DNA of 64,000 bases from Amycolatopsis nivea (GCF_004522235.1 NZ_SDLT01000015.1:127569-191568), one strand, 5' to 3'; shown: positions 1 to 8,160, numbered from the stretch's first letter. The notes: generated by a model from the letters alone, not told the origin. Made by a program: numbers and translations.

Positions 1-119
1 CCGCCGATGTAGGTGTGCAGGGCCGGATCCGACAGCACGACGGCCATCTCCTCGGCGTGCGAGACGGACAGCGGCAGCAGGTCCAGCCGGGCCGTTTCGA
101 TGAGCTGAGCGGTAACCAT
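1..119 (-). CDS. GNAT family N-acetyltransferase, N-terminal part (cut by window edge)
   Basis: The first 119 bases read on the minus strand from an ATG at 119 give an open frame that runs off the window. Its 39 complete codons begin MVTAQLIETARLDLLPL and end in a PALHTYIGG-like segment. The pattern 'ETARLxLxPL...HAEEM...SDPALHTYIGG' is typical of the first strand and helix of RimJ/RimL-type GNAT acetyltransferases, which transfer acetyl from acetyl-CoA to an amine. The acetyl-CoA-binding motif lies outside the window, so substrate and completeness cannot be judged. A strong hairpin separates it from the gene upstream on the same strand, so it is probably a separate transcription unit. Confidence 0.75.
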   Translation of the reverse strand, partial: MVTAQLIETARLDLLPLSVSHAEEMAVVLSDPALHTYIG

Positions 120-131
120 GCGGGAAAGACA

Positions 132-161
132 CCCGGGCCGGTGCGGGAACACCGGCCCGGG
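132..161 (-). terminator. GC-rich hairpin terminator after the DUF885 gene
   Basis: Perfect 12-bp arms (132-143 and 150-161) enclose a 6-base loop. The hairpin lies 10 bases beyond the stop codon of the DUF885 gene and before the GNAT start. There is no long T tract, as is common for actinobacterial terminators. Confidence 0.7.
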
Positions 162-170
162 AAAGCAGTC

Positions 171-1850
171 TCAGTCCAGCTGCGCCAGCTGCTCGCGCAG
201 GGTGTCCAGTCCCATGCCGCCCATCTGGAGGGCCTTGGTGTGGAACTGCTTGATGTCGAACGCCGAACCCTGCCGCGCCCGGGCGTCGTCGCGCGCGGCC
301 AGCCACAGGCGTTCGCCGAGCTTGTACGAGGGGGCCTGGCCCGGCCAGCCGAGGTAGCGGTCGATCTCGTCGCGGATGTGCGCCTGGTCGGTGATCGTGC
401 GGGTCAGCATGAACTCCAGGCCCAGGTCCGGCGTCCAGCGCGCACCCTCGTGGAATCCGGTGCCCGCCGGGATTTCCAGCTCCAGGTGCATGCCGAGGTC
501 GACCACGACGCGGGCGGCGCGGAACAGCTGCTCCGACAGCATGCCGAGCAGGTTGCCGTCGTCGGAGAGGTAGCCCAGTTCCTCCATGAGGCGTTCCGCG
601 TACAGCGCCCAGCCCTCGCCGTGCGCCGAGATGAACGTCATCAGCCGCTGGTACTTCGTGAGCGTCTCGGCCTGGTTGACCGCCGTCGCGATCTGCAGGT
701 GGTGGCCGGGGACGCCCTCGTGGTAGACCGTCGAAACCTCGCGCCACGTCGTGAAGTCGTTGCGGTCGGCGGGAAGCGACCACCACATCCGGCCGGGACG
801 GCTGAAGTCCTCGCTCGGCCCGGTGTAGTACGCGCCGACGCCGCCGCCGGGCGGGGCGATCTTGCACTCCAGCGCCATCAGCCGGTCCGGGATGTCGAAG
901 TGCTTGCCGCGCAACGACTTCAGCGCGTCGTCGGACAGCTGCTGCATCCAGGCCTCGAACTGCGGGCGACCCTGGATGCGGTAGCGCGCGTCGGCGTCGA
1001 GCACCGCCGCGGCTTCCGCGGGCGTCGAGCCGGGCTTGATGCGGTTCGCGACCGCGCGCATTTCCGTTTCCAGCCGCGAGAATTCGTGCCAGCCCCACTC
1101 GTAGGCCTCGCGCAGGTCCAGCTCCGCGCCGATGAAGTAGCGCGACCACAGCCGGTAGGTGTCCTCGCCGACGGCGTCCTTGACCGGGGCCTTCGGGGCC
1201 AGTTCGGCGCGCAGGAATCCGGCGAACTCCGCGAACGCCTCGTCCGCGGCCCGCGCGCCCGCGGCCAGGTCGGACTTCAGCGAATCGACGCCCGCGTCGG
1301 CGACCATGCTGGCGAAGAAACCGGGGCCGTCCTTGAGCCCGGCCCACGTCTCGCACTGCTCGGCGACCTTCGAGACCTGCCGCAGCGCGGAAACCCGCCC
1401 CTTGTCGGCCGAGGCCAGCAGCGCCGCGCGGACCCCGGCCAGCGCCTCGGGCACCTTCGGCAGCCGGGCCGCGACGTTCGCCCAGTCGTCCGGGGTGTCG
1501 GTCGGCATCAGGTCGAAGACCATCCGCAGGCCCTGCACCGGGCTCTCGATCACGTTGAGCGAGGCCGCGTCGAGACCCGCGTCGTGGATCTCCAGCTCGA
1601 GGCCGATCCGCTCGGTGAACACGGCCTTCGCGACCCGCTCCCCCGCGTCCGCCGGTTGCGCGGCGTTCACCGCGGCCAGCGCGCGCCGCGCCAGGTCCGC
1701 GCGGGCGTCGTGGCCCGCGGGCGAATAGTCGGTCAGCTGGTCGTCGTAGCCCGCGACGCCGAGCATGGTGGCCGCGACCGGGTCCACGGCCACGTAATCG
1801 TCGACGTACCGGTCGCAGATCTCCGGAACGCTCTGTTCGGTGGAAGCCAT
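171..1850 (-). CDS. DUF885 family protein (putative metal-dependent hydrolase/carboxypeptidase)
   Basis: The product is 559 residues, close to the usual DUF885 length. The family is helical, related in fold to zinc metallopeptidases, and mostly uncharacterised in bacteria. The diagnostic segment YHEGVPGHHLQ carries an HExxxxxH-like metal-binding pattern and is followed by a conserved GEGWALYAE stretch in which the Glu could be the third ligand. No signal peptide is visible, so a cytoplasmic location is likely. ATG 1850 is chosen over the in-frame GTG at 1859 because a TAGCGT hexamer (1858-1863) sits 7 bases before it, suggesting a leaderless start. It lies 42 bases downstream of metF on the same strand. 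Natural substrate unknown. Confidence 0.85.
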   Translation of the reverse strand: MASTEQSVPEICDRYVDDYVAVDPVAATMLGVAGYDDQLTDYSPAGHDARADLARRALAAVNAAQPADAGERVAKAVFTERIGLELEIHDAGLDAASLNVIESPVQGLRMVFDLMPTDTPDDWANVAARLPKVPEALAGVRAALLASADKGRVSALRQVSKVAEQCETWAGLKDGPGFFASMVADAGVDSLKSDLAAGARAADEAFAEFAGFLRAELAPKAPVKDAVGEDTYRLWSRYFIGAELDLREAYEWGWHEFSRLETEMRAVANRIKPGSTPAEAAAVLDADARYRIQGRPQFEAWMQQLSDDALKSLRGKHFDIPDRLMALECKIAPPGGGVGAYYTGPSEDFSRPGRMWWSLPADRNDFTTWREVSTVYHEGVPGHHLQIATAVNQAETLTKYQRLMTFISAHGEGWALYAERLMEELGYLSDDGNLLGMLSEQLFRAARVVVDLGMHLELEIPAGTGFHEGARWTPDLGLEFMLTRTITDQAHIRDEIDRYLGWPGQAPSYKLGERLWLAARDDARARQGSAFDIKQFHTKALQMGGMGLDTLREQLAQLD

Positions 1851-1857
1851 GTCCGGC

Positions 1858-1863
1858 ACGCTA
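1858..1863 (-). promoter_or_regulatory. Candidate -10 box for leaderless DUF885 transcript
   Basis: TAGCGT on the minus strand, 7 bases before ATG 1850. No Shine-Dalgarno is present. Confidence 0.45.
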
Positions 1864-1892
1864 CCGGCCGGAGGCGCCCCCAGCCCACGGAG

Positions 1893-2777
1893 TTACGCGC
1901 GGGCGGGCACCAGTCCGAGCCGGGTGACCACCTCGCGCGTCGCCTTGGACCGGTTGAAGGTGTAGAAGTGCAGGTCGGGCACGCCTTCGGCGATCAGTTT
2001 CTCGCACAGTTCGGTGACCCAGTCCAGGCCGGCCGCGCGGAACGCCTTGGGGTCGTCGGAGAACGGTTCGAGCCGGTCCAGCAGGCGCTGCGACGCGGGA
2101 GCGCCGGAGAGCTTGATCGTGGTGTGCAGCGTGCGCAGGGTGGTCAGCGGCATGATGCCGGGCAGCACGAGCGCGTCGCAGCCCGCGGCGGCGACCCGGT
2201 CGCGCAGCCGCAGGAAGTCCTCTGCCTCGAAAAACAGCTGCGCGATCGCGAAATCGGCTCCCGCGCGGAACTTGCGGACCAGGTGCTTCGTGTCCGATTC
2301 CAGGTCCGCCGAACGCGGGTGGCCGTACGGGAAGGCCGAGACGCCGACGCAGAAGTCGCCGAGCGAGCGGACCAGTTCGACCAGTTCCTCGGCGTAGGTG
2401 AGGCCCTCGGGGTGCGGCACCCAGTCGCCGTAGACGTCGCCGGGCGGGTCGCCGCGCAGCGCGAGGATGTTGCGCACGCCGACCGCCGCGTACCAGCCGA
2501 TCACGTTCCGCAGTTCGGACACCGAATGGTCGACCGCCGTGAGGTGGGCCATCGGGCAGAGCGTGGTTTCGGTGGCGACGCGGGCGATGCTGCGGATGGT
2601 GCCGTCGCGGCTCGAACCACCCGCGCCGTAGGTGATCGACATGTACGCCGGGTCCAGCGGTTCCAGCTCGCGGATGGCCTTCCACAGGACGGCCTCGTCG
2701 GCCTCGTCGCGGGGCGGGAAGAACTCGACGGAGAACGCGGGCCCGTCCCCCCGCAGCCTTTCGATCACCGACGTCAT
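1893..2777 (-). CDS. metF: 5,10-methylenetetrahydrofolate reductase
   Basis: The 294-residue product matches the bacterial MetF length. It starts with the conserved SVEFFPPRDE motif, which holds the catalytic Glu of the TIM-barrel flavoenzyme, and continues with SITYGAGGSSRDGT, LTAVDHSVSEL, NILALRGDPP and FFEAEDFLR. These are hallmark folate- and FAD-binding segments. It reduces methylene-THF to methyl-THF for methionine synthesis in the cytoplasm. There is no Shine-Dalgarno; TACCAT 8 bases upstream suggests a leaderless mRNA. A MetF-like gene beside a polyprenyl synthase gene also occurs in Mycobacterium tuberculosis (Rv2172c/Rv2173), so this edge of the block looks ancestral. Confidence 0.95.
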   Translation of the reverse strand: MTSVIERLRGDGPAFSVEFFPPRDEADEAVLWKAIRELEPLDPAYMSITYGAGGSSRDGTIRSIARVATETTLCPMAHLTAVDHSVSELRNVIGWYAAVGVRNILALRGDPPGDVYGDWVPHPEGLTYAEELVELVRSLGDFCVGVSAFPYGHPRSADLESDTKHLVRKFRAGADFAIAQLFFEAEDFLRLRDRVAAAGCDALVLPGIMPLTTLRTLHTTIKLSGAPASQRLLDRLEPFSDDPKAFRAAGLDWVTELCEKLIAEGVPDLHFYTFNRSKATREVVTRLGLVPARA

Positions 2778-2785
2778 GGAGGGAA

Positions 2786-2791
2786 ATGGTA
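2786..2791 (-). promoter_or_regulatory. Candidate -10 box for leaderless metF
   Basis: TACCAT on the minus strand, 8 bases before ATG 2777. No clear -35 was seen. Confidence 0.45.
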
Positions 2792-2859
2792 GTGGCTCGC
2801 TTCGGCCCGCGGCAGAGTTGACGGGTGGGCTTGGCCACGCGCGCGCCCACGCCAGGGAC

Positions 2860-2914
2860 GTCCGTGAGGGGAACCCTGAGGGAATCTGATTCCCTCAGGG
2901 TTCCCCTCACGGAC
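2860..2914. repeat. Perfect 27-bp inverted repeat in the metF/merB-like divergent region
   Basis: Arms 2860-2886 and 2888-2914 are perfect complements separated by a single T at 2887. The arm core reads GTGAGGGGAACCCTGAGGG. It lies between two divergent start codons (2777 and 2982), so an ordinary terminator role is unlikely. It could be a dispersed palindromic repeat, a cruciform site or an operator. The hairpin at 19020-19059 starts with a similar GTGAGTGG word. Confidence 0.8.
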
Positions 2915-2981
2915 CGCAAAACCGTTCTGGCGGGCATCGACGCGCGTACCGTCAGGGGCGAACCCTGCGGGGAGGCGAGCC

Positions 2982-3626
2982 ATGAGCAGTGAAGACGACC
3001 TGGCCTGGGACGACGACGTGCGCGTGGCGGTCTACCGCGCGTTCTCCACCCGCGGCCGCCCGCCCACCGCGCCCGAGCTGGCGGACGCCGCGCACGGGTC
3101 GCTCGCGGTGGCGAAACAGGCCCTGCACCGGATGGCCGACCCGAGATGGCTGTGGCTCGACGAATGCGAGCACGTGGCGCTGGCCGCGCCGTTCGCGGCG
3201 GTCCCGCTCGGGTTCGCGGTGATGGGCGAGCACACCATGTGGTGGGGCGGGTGCGCCTGGGATTCGTTCGCGATCCCGCATCTCGTCTCCGGCGAGCCCG
3301 AGGTGCTGGTGGCGACGCGCTGTCCCGGCTGCGGCGAACCGTCCGCGCTGGTCGTGCGGCGGGACCGGCCGCCGGGCGGCGCGCAGGTCGCGTACTTCCC
3401 GGCCCCGCCCGACCAGCTCGCGGGCGACCGGGCGAAGCAGCGGCTGTACTGCGCCGAATCCTGTGTGGACAGTCCGGGCGAGCTGCTCGGGCTCGACGCG
3501 CTGTGGCATCTCGCGAAGGACTGGTACGAGGGCTGTCTCGAACCCGGCTACCGGCCGCGCGGACCAGCCGAGGCGGCGGAGTACTTCGCGGCGAGCGGCC
3601 GTCCTGACGCGTTCCGGAGCGGCTGA
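2982..3626 (+). CDS. Alkylmercury lyase (MerB)-like protein
   Basis: The 214-residue protein has an N-terminal winged-helix-like part (about 1-75) and then the MerB-like core. The motif WWGGCAWDSFAIP gives Cys91 and Asp94, in the same Cys-x-x-Asp arrangement as E. coli MerB Cys96/Asp99. RLYCAESC supplies Cys157 at the place of Cys159. MerB protonolyses carbon-mercury bonds and hands Hg(II) to MerA. An extra CPGC pair at 114-117 is unusual and may bind metal. No merA, merR or merT is nearby, so organomercurial lysis is uncertain and another thiol-dependent role is possible. A GGGGAGG ribosome-binding site precedes ATG 2982. Confidence 0.7.
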   Translation: MSSEDDLAWDDDVRVAVYRAFSTRGRPPTAPELADAAHGSLAVAKQALHRMADPRWLWLDECEHVALAAPFAAVPLGFAVMGEHTMWWGGCAWDSFAIPHLVSGEPEVLVATRCPGCGEPSALVVRRDRPPGGAQVAYFPAPPDQLAGDRAKQRLYCAESCVDSPGELLGLDALWHLAKDWYEGCLEPGYRPRGPAEAAEYFAASGRPDAFRSG

Positions 3627-3697
3627 CCGCGTCTGGTGCGCCACATCCGGGGGCGCCCGGCGTGACCCCGGCCGCCCTCGTCCCGGAGGATGAGGGC

Positions 3698-4789
3698 ATG
3701 GACGCGCCCGGATTCGACGCCGACCTCCCCGCGCACGTGGAGCGTGCGCTGGCCGATTTCCTCGGCCGGGCGGGGAGCGAGATCCTGCGCACCGAGCCGA
3801 GCGTCGCGGCCGGGATCGAGGCGCTGTCCGGTTTCGTGCTGGGCGGCGGCAAGCGGATCCGGCCGACGTTCGCCTGGTGGGGCTGGCGCGGCGCGGGCGG
3901 CGCGGCGTCCGGTCCGCTCGCCGAGGGCGCGCTGCAGGCGGTGGCGAGCCTGGAGCTGATCCAGGCGTGCGCGCTGATCCACGACGACCTCATCGACTCC
4001 TCCGACTCGCGCCGCGGCAAGCCCACCGTGCACGTGGCCGCCGAGAAGCTGCACGCCGACCGCGGCTGGCTCGGTACTCCGTCGGTCTTCGGGCTGGCCA
4101 GCGCGGTGCTGGTGGGAGACCTGGCGCTGGCCTGGGCCGACGACATGTTCGCCGACGCCCCGCTGCCCGCGGAGACGATCGCGGCGGCCCGCCCGGCCTG
4201 GCGCGCGATGCGCACCGAGGTGCTCGCCGGGCAGTACCTCGACGTCCGCACGCAGGCGGTCGGCGACGCTTCGCCCGAGGCCGCGCTGCGGATCGACCGG
4301 CTCAAGACCGCCGCGTACACCGTCCAGCGGCCGCTGCACCTCGGCGCCTCGCTCGCCGGGGCGGACGACCGGCTGATTGCCACGCTCCTGGAGTTCGGCG
4401 GCGACGTCGGCGTGGCATTCCAGCTGCGCGACGACCTGCTCGGCGTGTTCGGCGACCCGTCGGTCACCGGCAAGCCCGCCGGGGACGACCTGCGCGAGGG
4501 CAAGCGCACTCTGCTCGTGGCGCTCGGCCTGCAGCTCGCCGCGGAGAAGGGCGACCACGCCGCCGCCAAGGCGATCGCCGGCGCGATCGGGGCCGCCGAC
4601 CTGACCAGCGGCACCGTGGACCAGGTGCGCGAGGCGCTGACCTCGGTCGGCGCGGTCGCCGCGGTGGAGCGTCAGATCGACGAGCTGACCGCGTCCGCGA
4701 ACGCCGCGCTCGACCGCGCGCACCTGGCCGAGCCCGCTCCGTCGGCGCTCGCCGAGCTGATCCGGCTGGCTACCCAGCGGAAGTTCTGA
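3698..4789 (+). CDS. crtE: Polyprenyl (geranylgeranyl) diphosphate synthase
   Basis: This is a 363-residue trans-isoprenyl diphosphate synthase. The first Asp-rich motif is seen in ALIHDDLIDSSDSRRGKP and the second region in QLRDDLLGVFGDPSVTGKP; GGGKRIRPTF is the conserved substrate-binding segment. It condenses IPP with allylic diphosphates, most likely to the C20 product feeding phytoene synthase. ATG 3698 is preferred over an in-frame GTG at 3662 because GGAGG lies just before it. Its stop overlaps the crtI start (TGATG), giving translational coupling in a crtE-crtI-crtB operon. In M. tuberculosis the homologous position holds idsA2. Confidence 0.9.
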   Translation: MDAPGFDADLPAHVERALADFLGRAGSEILRTEPSVAAGIEALSGFVLGGGKRIRPTFAWWGWRGAGGAASGPLAEGALQAVASLELIQACALIHDDLIDSSDSRRGKPTVHVAAEKLHADRGWLGTPSVFGLASAVLVGDLALAWADDMFADAPLPAETIAAARPAWRAMRTEVLAGQYLDVRTQAVGDASPEAALRIDRLKTAAYTVQRPLHLGASLAGADDRLIATLLEFGGDVGVAFQLRDDLLGVFGDPSVTGKPAGDDLREGKRTLLVALGLQLAAEKGDHAAAKAIAGAIGAADLTSGTVDQVREALTSVGAVAAVERQIDELTASANAALDRAHLAEPAPSALAELIRLATQRKF

Positions 4790-6264
4790 TGCGCACGGTG
4801 AACGGGCCCGCCGACCACGTCGTGGTCGTCGGCGCCGGGCTGGCCGGGCTCTCGGCGACGCTGCACCTGCTCGGCGCGGGACGGCGGGTGACGCTGCTGG
4901 AGCAGCAGAAGATGCCCGGCGGACGAGCCGGTCAGCAGGACTTCGGCGCGAACGCGGTCGACACCGGGGCCAGCGTGCTCACCATGCCGGAGCTGGTGGA
5001 CGAAGCATTGCACGCGGTCGGCGAATCGCTGGCCGACACGGTGCCGCTGACCAGGCTCGATCCGGCGTATCGGGCCCGGTTCGCGGACGGCAGCACGCTC
5101 GCCGTGCACACCGACGGCGACGCGATGGAGGCCGAGATCCGGTCGTTCGCCGGTTCGGCCGAGGCGGACGGTTACCGGCGGCTGCGCCGGTGGCTGACTG
5201 ACCTGTACGCGGCGCAGAAGGACCACTTCATCGGCGCGAACTTCGATTCGCCGCTCGATCTCGTCCGGCCGGAACTCGTGAAGCTCGCGGCGTTGGGCGG
5301 CTTCGGCCGGTTAGGACCGCGCGTCTCCAGCTTCTTGCGCGACGAGCGCGTACGGCGGCTCTTCTCCTTTCAGGCGCTGTACGCAGGTCTCGATCCGACG
5401 CGTGCGCTCGGCGCGTACGGCGTGATCGCGTACATGGACACTGTCGGCGGCGTGTACTACCCGCGCGGCGGCATGGGCGCGATCGCCCGCGCGATGTCTG
5501 ACGCTGCGACGCGCGCCGGTGCCGAACTGCGCTTCGGTACGGAAGCTGCGTGGCTTGAGCGAGTGTCGTCCCGCGTACGCGCTGTACGCACGCGCTCGGG
5601 CGAGCGTATTGAGTGTGACGCCGTGGTGCTCGCGACAGAGCTTTCGGCGGCGTACCGGCTGATTGGCGCGCGTCCGCGGCGGGTGCTGCCGTTGACGTAC
5701 TCGCCGTCCGCGTTCGTGCTGCACGGGCACGCGGACCGTTCGTGGCCGGAACTCGACCACCACACGATCTTCTTCGGCCAGGCGTGGGAACGGACCTTTG
5801 CCGAGATCGTCCGCGAGGGCAAGCTGATGAGCGATCCGTCGCTGCTGGTCACGCGTCCGACCGCGACGGAGCCGACGCTCGCCGGCGATGGCGGCGAAAT
5901 CGTCTCCGTGCTCGCTCCGACCCCGAACCTCAACACCGGCCCGATCGACTGGGCGCGCGTCGGCCCGGCTTATCGCGAAGAACTGCTGCGTACGCTGGAA
6001 GCGCGCGGGCTCACCGGGTTCCGTAACGAGTACATTGTGGACGAACAGCTGACTCCGGCGGACTGGGCGGCGCGCGGGTTGGCCGCCGGGACGCCGTTCT
6101 CGCTCGCGCACACCTTCCGCCAGACCGGCCCGTTCCGGCCCGCGAACCTGGTGCGGGCGGCGGAAAACGTGGTGCTCGCCGGGTGCGGGACGACGCCGGG
6201 GGTCGGCATTCCGCCGGTGCTGATCTCCGGACGGCTCGCCGCGCAAAGGATCGCCGGCCGGTGA
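4789..6264 (+). CDS. crtI: Phytoene desaturase / carotenoid dehydrogenase
   Basis: The 491-residue FAD enzyme starts at an ATG that overlaps the crtE stop. The N-terminal Rossmann motif VVVVGAGLAGLSATLHLL and the following GGRAGQ are typical of CrtI-type amine oxidase-fold desaturases. The C-terminal FAD signature is near NVVLAGCGTTPGVGIPPVLISGR. It introduces double bonds into phytoene to give a coloured product such as lycopene or neurosporene; the number of steps cannot be read from sequence. The middle part (about 5340-5720) has visibly more relaxed codon use than the flanks, with tac, gta and cgt codons. It is coupled at its end to crtB by a GTGA overlap. Confidence 0.92.
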   Translation: MRTVNGPADHVVVVGAGLAGLSATLHLLGAGRRVTLLEQQKMPGGRAGQQDFGANAVDTGASVLTMPELVDEALHAVGESLADTVPLTRLDPAYRARFADGSTLAVHTDGDAMEAEIRSFAGSAEADGYRRLRRWLTDLYAAQKDHFIGANFDSPLDLVRPELVKLAALGGFGRLGPRVSSFLRDERVRRLFSFQALYAGLDPTRALGAYGVIAYMDTVGGVYYPRGGMGAIARAMSDAATRAGAELRFGTEAAWLERVSSRVRAVRTRSGERIECDAVVLATELSAAYRLIGARPRRVLPLTYSPSAFVLHGHADRSWPELDHHTIFFGQAWERTFAEIVREGKLMSDPSLLVTRPTATEPTLAGDGGEIVSVLAPTPNLNTGPIDWARVGPAYREELLRTLEARGLTGFRNEYIVDEQLTPADWAARGLAAGTPFSLAHTFRQTGPFRPANLVRAAENVVLAGCGTTPGVGIPPVLISGRLAAQRIAGR

Positions 6265-7187
6265 GCGAGCTCGACGCGGCCGGTATCGCCGAGCCCGCGC
6301 TGCGTGCTGCCTACACGACGTGCCGGCGCATCAACGCCCACCACGGCCGCACGTTTTTCCTTGCCACCCGGCTGCTTCCGGCGCGGGCCCGGCCAGCCGC
6401 GCACGCGCTGTACGGCTTCGCGCGGATGGCCGACGAACTGGTCGACAACCCCGAGCCCGGCACCGATCCGGCGGTCGCGCTGGACAAGGTCGCCGGGCTG
6501 GTGGACGAGGTTTACGACGGGCGGGCGCCGGCCGATCCGGTGCTGGCCGCCCTTGCCGATACGGTGCGCCGGTACGACATCGGTCGTCCGCTCATCGATG
6601 CGTTCCTGCATTCCATGCGGATGGACCTGACGGTCGCGGAATACGCGACTTACGCCGATCTCGGGGAGTACATCTACGGTTCGGCTTGCGTGATCGGGCT
6701 GCAGATGCTGCCGGTGTTCGGGACTGTCGCGCCGCTGGAGGAAGCCGCTCCGAGTGCGGCGGCGTTGGGAGAAGCGTTTCAGCTGACCAATTTCCTGCGG
6801 GATGTCGGCGAGGACCTCGATCGCGGGCGGTTGTATCTGCCTGCCGAGGAATTGGCGGCGTTCGGGGTGGACCGGGAGAGGCTGGTCGACGCGCGTCGCC
6901 AGGGCCGTGCCGATCCACGGGTGCGGGCCGCGCTCGCGGTGGCGGTTTCCCGGACGCGGGCGGTTTATCGGCGGGCGGAGGCAGGGATTTCGTTGCTGCG
7001 GCCGGAGTCTCGGCCGTGCGTGCGGACGTCGATCACCTTGTACGAAGGCATTCTGGACGAGATCGAAGCCATGGACTACGCCGTGCTGAACCGACGCGCG
7101 GTGGTGGGCAAGGGGCGACGGGTCGCGGTCGCGGTGCCTGCGCTGGTGCAGCGTGCGCTCAGTGCCAGGCCGGGGCGCCTTCGCTGA
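6261..7187 (+). CDS. crtB: Phytoene synthase
   Basis: This is a 308-residue squalene/phytoene synthase. Two Asp-rich Mg2+-diphosphate sites are visible: ARMADELVDN near residue 55 and NFLRDVGEDLDRGRLYLP near 180. It condenses two geranylgeranyl diphosphates head-to-head to phytoene. The GTG start at 6261 overlaps the crtI stop (GTGA). No cyclase, glycosyltransferase or other tailoring gene follows, so the end product is probably acyclic unless other genes act elsewhere. The 3' end overlaps the convergent PPOX gene by 29 bases, so antisense effects between the two transcripts are possible. Confidence 0.93.
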   Translation: MSELDAAGIAEPALRAAYTTCRRINAHHGRTFFLATRLLPARARPAAHALYGFARMADELVDNPEPGTDPAVALDKVAGLVDEVYDGRAPADPVLAALADTVRRYDIGRPLIDAFLHSMRMDLTVAEYATYADLGEYIYGSACVIGLQMLPVFGTVAPLEEAAPSAAALGEAFQLTNFLRDVGEDLDRGRLYLPAEELAAFGVDRERLVDARRQGRADPRVRAALAVAVSRTRAVYRRAEAGISLLRPESRPCVRTSITLYEGILDEIEAMDYAVLNRRAVVGKGRRVAVAVPALVQRALSARPGRLR

Positions 7188-7587
7188 CTTGGGCCGGTTC
7201 GGTGCTGGCGTCGTAGGAGCGCAGCCAATCCGGGGTCAGGCGGATGAGGGCGAATGAATCGTCGAGGGCGCGGGAGCCAGGGAACTGTTCCAGGTACATC
7301 TCGCCGGCGTCGCGACGGGAAGCGCCGGATTCGATAACCGCCTCGCCTTCGACCTGGACAGAGACCGTGTCCGTGCAGCCGATGACCGCGGCGGTGCGCG
7401 GGTTGGCGCGGAGGTTGGCCACTTTTCGGGCGGTGCGGTGGGTGTTGAACAGCAGCGAGCCGTCCGGGGTGACGGCGAAGCTGACCAGGGCCGCTTCGGG
7501 GTGGCCGTTCGCGGCGGTGGTCGCGACGACGCCTAGCGGGTTGGCTCGGACGAAGCTCGTGAAGTCCGCCAGGGACAGGATCTCCAT
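7159..7587 (-). CDS. PPOX-class (pyridoxamine 5'-phosphate oxidase-like) protein
   Basis: This is a 142-residue split-barrel flavin/F420-binding protein. The hallmark pattern is LGVVATTAANGHPEAALVSFAVTPDG followed by RTARKVANLRANPRTAAVIG, typical of the PNPOx-like family whose actinobacterial members use FMN or F420 to reduce diverse substrates. The C-terminal 30 residues are divergent. It lies only 5 bases after the CGNR regulator on the same strand, but TAACCT 7 bases before its ATG also gives it a possible leaderless promoter inside the end of that gene. Substrate unknown. Confidence 0.8.
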   Translation of the reverse strand: MEILSLADFTSFVRANPLGVVATTAANGHPEAALVSFAVTPDGSLLFNTHRTARKVANLRANPRTAAVIGCTDTVSVQVEGEAVIESGASRRDAGEMYLEQFPGSRALDDSFALIRLTPDWLRSYDASTEPAQVSEGAPAWH

Positions 7588-7592
7588 GAACG

Positions 7593-8141
7593 TCAGGTTA
7601 GCCGGGCCCGGTGGGCAGCGACGCGTTCCCTTGTGGCGCAACGGGAAGAGCAGTACCGGCGCGGGCTGCCGCCGCCTAGGTGGGCGAAGGGCTTTCCGCA
7701 CGACGGCGACGCGCACAGGCCGCCGGGGGCGCTTTGGCGGTCGGCTAGCAAGGTGGCCAAGGCCAGCGCGGAGGACGTGATCAGCCAGGTGCCCCACGGG
7801 CCGTCGTCGGATGCGTCGACGTGGAGGTGCCAGCCGAAGTTGTCGTCGTGTGCGGTCAGGCGCGGAGGTCCGGCGTAGGCGGTGAACAGCGCGTTCAACA
7901 CCTCGGCGGCCGAAGCGGCGTCTGGTGCGGCGAAGACCTCCCGCAGTTCCAGCGCGGCGGCGCGTAGCTCGACCACTTCGCGTGCGGAAAGTTGGAGTTG
8001 CGGTTCTCCGTGCTCGACCAACACTGCGCCTACCGATTCCGGTGCAGGGTCCTCCGTCAGCAGCACATCGAGCAGCGCTACGGCACGGCGGACCGCGTCC
8101 CGGGCGGAGCGGCCCGCGAAATCCGGCTGCGTTCCAGGCAT
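7593..8141 (-). CDS. CGNR zinc-finger / ABATE-domain putative transcriptional regulator
   Basis: The product has 182 residues. The N-terminal about 120 residues fit the ABATE (stress-induced, putative ligand-binding) domain. The C-terminus carries a CGNR-type zinc finger, CASPSCGKPF followed by YCSSRCATRERVAAHR. Such proteins are thought to bind DNA through the finger while the N-domain senses a ligand. It is divergent from the MFS exporter gene with only 19 bases between the starts, so it probably regulates that transporter and itself. The PPOX gene follows immediately. Confidence 0.82.
   Translation of the reverse strand: MPGTQPDFAGRSARDAVRRAVALLDVLLTEDPAPESVGAVLVEHGEPQLQLSAREVVELRAAALELREVFAAPDAASAAEVLNALFTAYAGPPRLTAHDDNFGWHLHVDASDDGPWGTWLITSSALALATLLADRQSAPGGLCASPSCGKPFAHLGGGSPRRYCSSRCATRERVAAHRARLT
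7595..7600 (-). promoter_or_regulatory. Candidate -10 box for leaderless PPOX gene
   Basis: TAACCT on the minus strand, 7 bases before ATG 7587. It overlaps the stop codon of the CGNR gene. Confidence 0.4.
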
Positions 8142-8146
8142 GCCTC

Positions 8147-8156
8147 ACTGTAACAT
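8147..8156. promoter_or_regulatory. Overlapping divergent -10 boxes between CGNR regulator and MFS exporter
   Basis: The stretch actgtaacat contains TAACAT (8151-8156, plus) and TACAGT (8152-8147, minus). With only 19 bases between the two genes, upstream promoter elements must lie inside the opposite coding sequence. TAACAT is 7 bases from GTG 8164, the second codon of the MFS frame, which may be the true start. Confidence 0.35.
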
Positions 8157-8160
8157 CTTG

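Noticed and set aside
15..2792. A 925-codon open frame on the plus strand across the DUF885 and metF region
   Set aside because: It is antisense to two well-recognised genes and its composition (Arg/Val/Gln/Asp-rich) is the usual mirror of GC-rich coding sequence; no domain is visible.
3877..4788. An upstream in-frame extension of crtI by about 300 codons
   Set aside because: The segment lies inside crtE in another frame. The CrtI Rossmann motif begins directly after ATG 4789, which overlaps the crtE stop.
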